Shown: positions 29,601 through 38,600 of the stretch, one piece after another
Numbering within the stretch: position 1 is the stretch's first letter
Layout of the letters: every line of letters starts with the position of its first letter
Origin: Paragonimus skrjabini miyazakii
Lineage: Eukaryota > Platyhelminthes > Trematoda > Plagiorchiida > Troglotrematidae
Assembly (NCBI GenBank): GCA_014338405.1
Contig: JTDE01000288.1
Span: 182,013-246,012 of the forward strand
Direction of reading: 5' to 3'
Length of the DNA stretch: 64,000 bases
The notes under the pieces: model-generated
What the model was told of the DNA's origin: nothing
The model's database searches: none
What the model saw: only the letters and a program-made list of their open reading frames with translations
Translations under genes and position numbers: made by a program

Positions 29601-32600
29601 CAGGAAACAGACTTCGAGTAATCTGTCTACGGAATTTGACAATTTCTTTCTGTTAAATCAAAGGCGAAACCTTATGCGATATCGTTAAAAATCTGTACCA
29701 CTAAAACTTTACCAACAGAGCGGGACTATGTTTAAGAAGTGTTCCTGATGAATAACTACCCAATACGCTTTATTCCGAAGACGACGCACGGGATCGGTGT
29801 ACGATCTTCCACAAAGACGTTGAGCAACGCGTAGCAATAAACGAACGATCGACGGATCGTTTCTGGGGGATAATTACAATTTGATGCCAAATAGGCTAAA
29901 TATGAACTATAAGCACGTAAAATGACATTCATACCCAGCATAGTTCTTTCGAGCAGTCAGCAGGTTCAAAAACAACGGGGACGAGCCGAGCTCCAAAAGG
30001 GTGATGCATGCACCCCTCAAGCAAAGTACAAGCGGAAACGGGCTATTCGCACAACCATCAATTGACGCGATAACACCGAAACATCTAAGTCAAGGCCAAT
30101 TAACGGTCAGAAACAGGGGCAGCAGAATACGCAGGGATAAACGTTTTGGGGGAATAGGGTTGGCTCGGATTTGCACATGACTGAACTTCGAAATTCCATA
30201 CAACTGGGTCGCTACCCACATCATTCCCTGTGTAGAAAAATGCATGTTTATTGAGCTTATTCTCAAGAGAGAGCCTATTACCCGGATTTTCACAAGAAAA
30301 CCCAAAATGTTGTTCGAAAACAAGCTACAACTCATTTGAAACACCTTACCTGGCAGCTCGACTGTGCGTAAGGTTCAGTTCAACCGCCGTTATCACGTCA
30401 AAACTCAAAGAGAAACTATCTGTTTTCTAGAACCAACCATTGTGAGCACTAGTTTGTTTGTTTGTGTCACGCGTTGTACAATAGTCGCATTGAAAGGCAC
30501 TTGTCCGTTACAGTACGTAAACAACATCCTGCGTGTCTGAACACTGGTGTGATTAAAATAGTTTCAAACGCAACTGTTGCCCACTTGACCGATTCTAATC
30601 ATTCTATCGGTAAGGAAGATGATTTCAGATCATCTACTAAGTGTAAATAAATCGATCAAAACTGATGGGTTTCTGAATGTTGACGGTTGCCGAGGTCGTC
30701 AGTATCCGAATGTGTGATACTAACCTCTGCGCTCGGAAGAAGTTCATGAGGATACTTGACCTCCATTGTCCTTCGTCACTTTGCTGTTCTCAAATTTCAC
30801 CACATCCTACATAAGTAACATGGTTTTGCAAACGACCGTAACTGATCATTATATGAGCTTAGCGGTAAGAAGACGGACACTGATAAATGCTAACACTTCT
30901 TTTCGGTACCAAACAACACTAATCAAAAATATACATGTAACACTAGTGGGATGCGAGTGAAGAAATGAAACAGACAATGGGGTGGGGGACAGAGCGAAGC
31001 TATTACGTCCACAGGAGCCTAATGGTTTACGGATACTCGTTTTTGTACACATACTGCCGGTTTGAGATGGCTAATCGCGACCGCCTCAGCGAAACACAGG
31101 AAACGCGGATGAGTGTGGTGATCCCAGATATTACATGTGCATTAGGGGTTACATTCAGATTAGTCACAGGAAGGTTACAGATAGGAGGAAGCTGCAAATG
31201 CCTAAACACAAATGATCATGTGTTACACGATTTTAGAGGAACAATAAGTGATGAGTGCAATTATTTTAAGACTGAAAGCAAAGTGCATATGAGAAAAGAG
31301 CTACACGATAATCAAAACGTAATCAGGTAACAGAAAACAGGAAGCACATTGTAACATACAAAAACTGATGGCTGGCAAGAAACAATTGTGAACAGTAGAG
31401 TGTACCTTGAGTTTATCGGAATGATTCCGATGGTCAAGCTGTCTGAAGATTCGGCCTCACCTTCAAGATGAGTAAGTCAAACTCAACATTGAAATCACTA
31501 ACTAATGAAGTCACAGGGACTGGAAACAACCGGATGCCGAGTGAGTGTTGTTAGCAAATCAAACAGCTCTCCTAGCTTCAGTGGATGACGACTGAGGTGA
31601 GAAGTTTGCAACGGCAATAATAAAACTCGTAGCAGGTGAGTTGGTTGGCATATAGTCCTATAGGTCACCTCCAACATGTCTATACTATACGAAGAATTGC
31701 CCAGGTTAAGTAACCGATCGGGATACGACAACGAACGAAGCGGAATAGTTCATTTTGCCACTATTCATTTGTCGACTCAATGAGATCAACAACGTTCTAC
31801 CAAGTATGATTCATTTTTAAGGCTGTTAATAGTCCATATGTCTATTTTACTGTTGTCCATATTACTTTCAATTGGTGATTGTATAAAGTGAAAAGTTTGA
31901 ATAGCAAATGATTCCAGTAATCAATAACTCACTTTTCGTCCACGCTCAATTCGTCCAACTTCGACTGAGGATCATTGGAAGCTGACGGTCGTTTGGAGCC
32001 GTGCACGTTTGCACGTACGCGCATGCTGTAGGTTGTAACAGGAGGGTAGCTCACAATATCCGGATTAATAGATAATAGGCTTATTGCTAAACGCATTAAA
32101 TGGTCCAGATTGAGTGCTAACATAAAAAAACTGCATTAGCTGGCGCGTTACGTGCTGGATTTTGTACGAGTTGGGTACCATCAGGTTGTCCAAACTCGGC
32201 TAATCAGGGTTGGAAGCCGCAACCGTTGGATATATAAACGGCATTATTGTCGGTGAACCTTGTCGAGCTCAGAAACAACAAGCATTTCGAGTTTTTACGA
32301 TATCATTTTGATTACAAAATGCACATTCTGAAACATGTCAAGAGAACCGGCATGATATCCAGACCTCTTGTTGAGCATATACTGAGCTCAACTGTGTGAA
32401 TTCAAATCTGGAAGGCCTAGCAGCAGCCCAGCAGTGTTGTCAATGAACCCAATGCATATCGTGAGGCCAGTAATGTGTCATAGAAGATTTTTTAAAAACT
32501 TTTACCAATTTTCTGACAATCGTCCAGGAGGCTGGACAATAATCTGTTTGCTTTTTGACGTCCTAAGACAACTTACCACGAGCACGAACAACAGCAACAC

Positions 32601-35600
32601 CAACAAAAACAACAAGTTCTTGACCGGGGATCGGTGGTAAGCGAGACGATCGAGCTGGTTGCGGTCAAATTTGGACGGTTCAGTAAATTCTCGGTAGCCT
32701 CATCGTTGAGAGAGTCTTTGTTCTCACCAGTCAAAGCATCAACGACATGATCCATGGAGTCGTCACATACGGACACAGGTGGATGCTTCGTTGGGGAAAT
32801 TGTAGTAAATGGATGTTTACTATTGGACTGTTCGCCAGATGGGAAGATCGGCGGACTCTCGTTGGTCCGACTACGAGGCCCGTCTGCGGTAGACTGTCGA
32901 ACCATATTATGATGTTGCAAAGAATCAATGCGAAAGTTGTCGTAGTTGGTATCAATCAACACAGCGGGATCTTCAGAATTCCAAGTCCAGTAGACAGACT
33001 TGCCGCAAGAATCCAGAGGTTTCCGGTGCTTTGAGTTTTGTTGCAGAAGCCCAACCGTGGACTCAGACTGTCGTCTGTTTGAATTATGTCCGGAATTGGT
33101 CCTTTTTAATTTGAAGAAACTAAACGAGGAACATCGATTAGGTCGGTTTGAACTTTCGTACTGTCTAGCCACCGTACCGTGAGTGGTGCGAGTTTTTTCG
33201 TTGGGCTCCACCTTATCTGGTCGCTTTAACTGTAGTCCAGAACAAGTTTTGTCTACAGGAGGATCGGACACATTGCCAGTGACCAAAGGATCAAGCTGAG
33301 AGATCAATGGTTGCCTGTCCGCGAATTGCAGAACTACGGCAGCCGAGTGAGCCATAGGGACATGCGTCGACTGCCCCGAATTCTGTCGAGGCTGCTGCCG
33401 AAGTTGTGGTTCCTGGTTAAGCCTAGTATGTGAATTTGGACATGAGTTTGGCTGCTCCCAGTCCTGGGTACGCACACACAGAGTGTTTACTGGCAGATCA
33501 CAGGGTATGGATAAGGTCACATGAATGAGAGTATTTGTCGGAGAGGGTGAACTCCGACAGCTCGGGGTCTCGTTAGCAGTATGCAATTCGCTGTAGAGTG
33601 ATAAAAAGGGATGCGAAGAGCCGGAAAGATGATAGAATGAGAACACAATGATGTGCAATTAACTGAAGTAAACGTGTAAATGCGTTGATATGCAAAAGCG
33701 GTTTACATGTCAACTTTGAACGGAACCTGAGGAAGTGAGCAACGAATAAAGATTGCGAACCAAATGTAGATAAACGTTATTGATATACGATAGTCAAGGA
33801 GTTTACTAGTAATACCTCTATGAAAATGAGTACAAGGGGAAATTAAAAGCTTTAATTGAAATAGCAACAGTCACACGCTTCAATAACAGAATCAGCGTTC
33901 TGACTTCGCAGACGCATGCCGGCCAATGTTGAACAGATCGAACTGGCTTGTGTCGTTGATGATCAACAGTTGAATGAAACGAACCTTCTCAATCCATTAA
34001 GACAACAAGCCGAACTCCTTGAGGTTAAGTATTTTTATATCATCTTTTTCATTTGATTTATTTCAGCTTCATTTCTACACATTTACTCGAGATTTGTAGC
34101 TTACATTTAGCATGCATCTCTGCATTAAACACTCGACCTATATCACTTATGTAATGATTAACACCTGTTTTGCTGTTACTATTCTCAAATATGTTATTGT
34201 TTCACGGAAAGGTACATAAGAAATGAAACCCTTTCTAAGAAATACTAATATCGATTGTCCGGAGGATCGTCAGTTTTATGCTTCGTAAAATCTATGTTTA
34301 ATTTTGCCTTACAAGCTACTAAGCGTCCGGAGGCGGATGAGAAAAAGGATAGACTGATAAATGAAAAAGAATCATTGTCTAAGCGATTCGCCGAGAAAAC
34401 ATAGCACGTATCTACATCTCAATCGATCTTGAACAGAAGCCCCACTCTACGTATGTTAACATCTTAGTCTAGCTCACAATGAAATGGAGAACTTCGTTAT
34501 GTGAGTTCCTTCAATGAGCTAACACAAAAGGAGTAGGTATAGGAAACGGACGCCGAAGAAAGAAAGAAAAACTCAAACCAGCTGGATCGGTCTGTGAAAT
34601 CATTCTCTACTAGAATGTCGTCCGAATTCTGACGACATACATGCCATACGGACACAGGCGCGCACACATTCACGATGAAGTTGGCGCTCATGCCACGCAC
34701 GAATTCACCTGTATGGGTGTGCGTTAGATTTTAGATGCACATGCAGTCAAGCACAATGGACCGCTGGGCAAAACACTCCTAACACGCGCTGTATATGCAA
34801 TTCCCGTTTCAAGCAGATGCGCGAATGGTAATTAACATAGGTATATTTTTAAACTCATGTACGTCTGTGTATGTGTGTTTTGCCAAGATATGCACGTGTG
34901 TTGGTTAATCTGTTTTTTTTTTCCATGAAGGCTACCGATTCCAACTCGGTCGAATGGAAGTGGCTCACAAAATCGCACTTACATCCGAAATATAGTGCCT
35001 ACGGCCCAACGATAAATTTATAGTACAGCACTGTTAGCCACGGCGCTTGCAGAAAAGACTCGGATGTAACAGACTGCGTCAATGTGCATTACATTCGAAC
35101 AATGGGAGATGTGAGATTAAAAGCGAATTGCGAAACACTGAACAATGGAAGCCATCTTTTCATTCTATCGTAAACATTCACACATATTTGAATTTTACGT
35201 AGATCGAGGACTTCAAGCAGGAGGGGAGACAACGGTTGTAAAACGTGAACCGGTATCAGAGGCAGAGGCACGATTAAACCAGTCAGTCTAGATTCAATCG
35301 GCTAGAGGAAACAGTCACCAATACAACGAATAACCCTGTCACGGTGCCTTTGCTTTGGGGATCAGCTTATAGACCGTGAAAACCTGACGACAAATTGACA
35401 CACGATATTTACAACTAGTTCACAGCTATTTCAAAATAAGTGCCATCGGACACTGTGAACCTCAAACCTAACAATGTTGGTTTCAGGCGATCGTTTCACA
35501 TCAGTTCGACAATAATAAAGCTGATGATCCCTCATTCTAAGTATGACTTTATGGTCTGGAATATTTTGCTTGCCACTGCAATTTTGATGTTATTCGTGCA

Positions 35601-38600
35601 GTTTATGGACGTAATAAAAATATTCCGGTCACTTCCAGAGTTCGTAATTAGAATTGAACAGGCTGCACAACTGTATGCATTGTAACGTATGTTATGGCGT
35701 ATTTGAGAAATACTTTGTACCTTTGCCTTATAAGATGTCAGTGCTTGAGCAGTTCCATTTCTTTCATTCGCAAAATGGAAGTTCTGTTCACATTGTCGTT
35801 TTCTAACACTTTGAATACTTGAATATTCTTTTCGCGTGAAGTTTTCTTCTATTTTTTTTCTGTGTTAGTCAAATATGCTATTCTCATGTTGACTAACTCG
35901 ATCGACGATAGGATAAAGATACACAACAGGTAAAAATAATTAATACTCCCACAGTCATGGTGCAATAAAACAATAACATCCAAATTCAAGGGGGAAAAAC
36001 ACACCTAAAGTGATTGTAGTTTATTAAGTAAATGCATTGTTTCGCTTCACGGTCTATAAAAATAGGCTGCCAGGTCAAAAAGGTGGAATGCAGCTGAAAA
36101 ACGTAAACTGATTAACTTACGAAAGCACGTTGATCGTGTTAACGCAAATTGATATGCGAAATATGGCATGGTAGTATGAGATCAACTAAAATAACAGTTG
36201 CTCTTGCGGTAATCTTCTCAATGAGCCAAAGAAAGCTCAGATATTGCAATTTTGTTTACTAGATTAAGCAAGCTGAAGTACATAAGAAAACAGACTATAC
36301 GAGAACTACAGAAATTTGAAATAAGTGACTAGATACATGAAAACCAGGTTTAACTTTTAAGATATTTTCGAGTGCTCTTTGGAGCAGTACAGAGGTTTAA
36401 ACATTGCATTATTTCGCCTGCTTGTTGCAATCTTCACGTGGTCCAACTGTCCCGAGAGGAACCATAGTATTGTACTACCAGTTGGCCTAAGCGTCTGTTA
36501 ACTCCAGTCAATAAGTCCATGATCAATATTTATGAGCTAATTTTAGATAAGCAAACAACATAAAAGACCTTGTGGTCAAATGCGAATGGCGTACGATACG
36601 TGGTAATCAACACAGTTTTAACTACACACACCCTATCAACGACAGATTAACGTGCTACCTACGTAGACGCGTGTGCAGTTTTCCGCCCATAATGAAATGG
36701 TCAATCGGAACCCATGTAGACTATCAGTGACGGTCTTTGTATTTATTTGGTTTCATCAGCATGTGTGCTGTCTAACTATTGCTACCCAGTCTGCTAGCAT
36801 ATTTTCAAAACCAAAAAGCTGTTTTGGTGATGCACACGGTTATCTCGATTAGCGTTTGTCTCCAAAGAGATACCTGCCGACATTCTGTGTTTTACTATTG
36901 GGCCTAGTCTTTTCGAGAATGGAGACGATAATTTTGCGTACAAAAAACATCGTGCTGGACACCCAGTGGTCGTCAAAGCCAGCCGGGTGCATCCACGGTA
37001 TCATCATAATAGCCATGACCCCGACCAGAAGGTATTGTGGCTGGGATCATCGCTTATCTCAATAGTGACGATGACCTGAGTGAACTTCATCGTTTCAGTA
37101 GCTGACTATAAACAAGCATCATGTTAAGATGAGAAGAATCGGGATGAAGGACTCTCGAGTGTTTGGAGCATTCGTGAATACTCAATAGGGTGATGAATAT
37201 CACGTTACCTGGTCAGTGCAAATGTTGAACGTGGAAAAGAATTGGGAGAAGAAATAGACTGGAATAAACGACCGACACCTAAAACGACTGGGTCAAACAA
37301 TCTCCAAACGTGCTACAAACTGCTTTTCTGATGCCAAACCGTGTTCAAAACGGAGGCTGTCATTACCAATACCGTAGCCTGGATATATTTCAATCGATGA
37401 ACAGCGTTAGTAGATAAGGTATAATAAAAGAGCACCTCAGTGACGCCACCAAATGTCCTATATATGCTGAACTTATTGGCACTCAAATACATAGCTCAGT
37501 ATACATAATTGTACCGAGCTTTGCTGATATGCTACTCAAGCTGAAGGCACACTTTTTTCCAAAGTGAAAACTGTCTCATCACACGAGCCCAGGTCACCAA
37601 CTACGAGTGAAAGACTTACTTTGCATCTCCCATGCGTGAAAACAATCTGTCCGAATTGTCCTGACCAGTTGACGAAAAAACAGTGGGTCATGCGTGCATC
37701 CACACACGCACTCACACACAAGCCTTCTGCGAATTGAACTAATACCTAATTCGGTGTGTGATTTGAGTTGATACAGCTAGAACACGTATTGTACGGATGA
37801 TTGATTAATTGACATATGTGTTCGTGCTGAGCTATATTCGTCGAAGGTGGAATCAAACAGAATGGTTAACCTGTGCTACAATCTCGTAGGTCAAGATATC
37901 GTCTTCCAACCTGTGTGAGGACACTGCCTACTAGGAGTAACGGTAAAAGACTGACCAACTGAATTGACAATAGCTCAATGTTGTGAGTGATGGACGGCTG
38001 GTTGTTGTCCAGATGTTTTGGTGGGATGAGAAAATTAATCTAAGAGAACAGATTCATGGGAAGCTCATATGCCAACATGTTTCAATCAGTTCGCGTGACC
38101 AGTGTGTGCTACTGACTCAGAATGAGAGTTTGGAGAACATTGGAAACAGCCGTGGATTTGAAATGAAACTGACACTAGTAGTCGATATTTCAATGCGAAT
38201 TCAAGATTCATTGAGCGCTACTTGATTTGTTACTACGCACAAGTCATCACAGTTTTTGTCTCATACACTTTTGTTAACTCGCCTAAACATACGGATAAAT
38301 ATGTTTCAGTATTTCGAGACGACTTATACTACTTAAATTAGTATTCTGGTTACCCGTTTCAACAGTGATAAAGTAGGAACAATCAGAAAAGCTTCAAGTC
38401 CCATTTGAGGAAGACCGCATGAGACTCAAATCCTTTGCTGGTCCGAATTGCAACGAACACCTATTCGAGTTTAACTAAAGCAATGAGTATATCACGGCGA
38501 ATTTTTAACTCTTCCTTGGACCGAAAGTATTTGTTGATCAACAACGATCGATAATGCTAGGTCGGGGTACATACACAATGGTGAACAATATCAACAAACC

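Larger units (their letters stand above)
23272..31932 (-). other. RGS intron 3
   Basis: An 8.7-kb intron with a three-copy dispersed repeat (23541-23740), an RTE endonuclease fragment and a PLE RT fragment. From 23.8 to 26.7, 27.6 to 29.2 and 29.75 to 31.9 kb I recognise no element. Open frames at 28361-28717 (plus), 28463-28783 (minus) and 30965-31330 (plus) have no recognisable domain. Confidence 0.75.

Noticed and set aside
35487..35685. Acceptor-bounded plus frame with one transmembrane-like segment
   Set aside because: No upstream exon with the required phase, no family match; kept only as a note in the intron entry.
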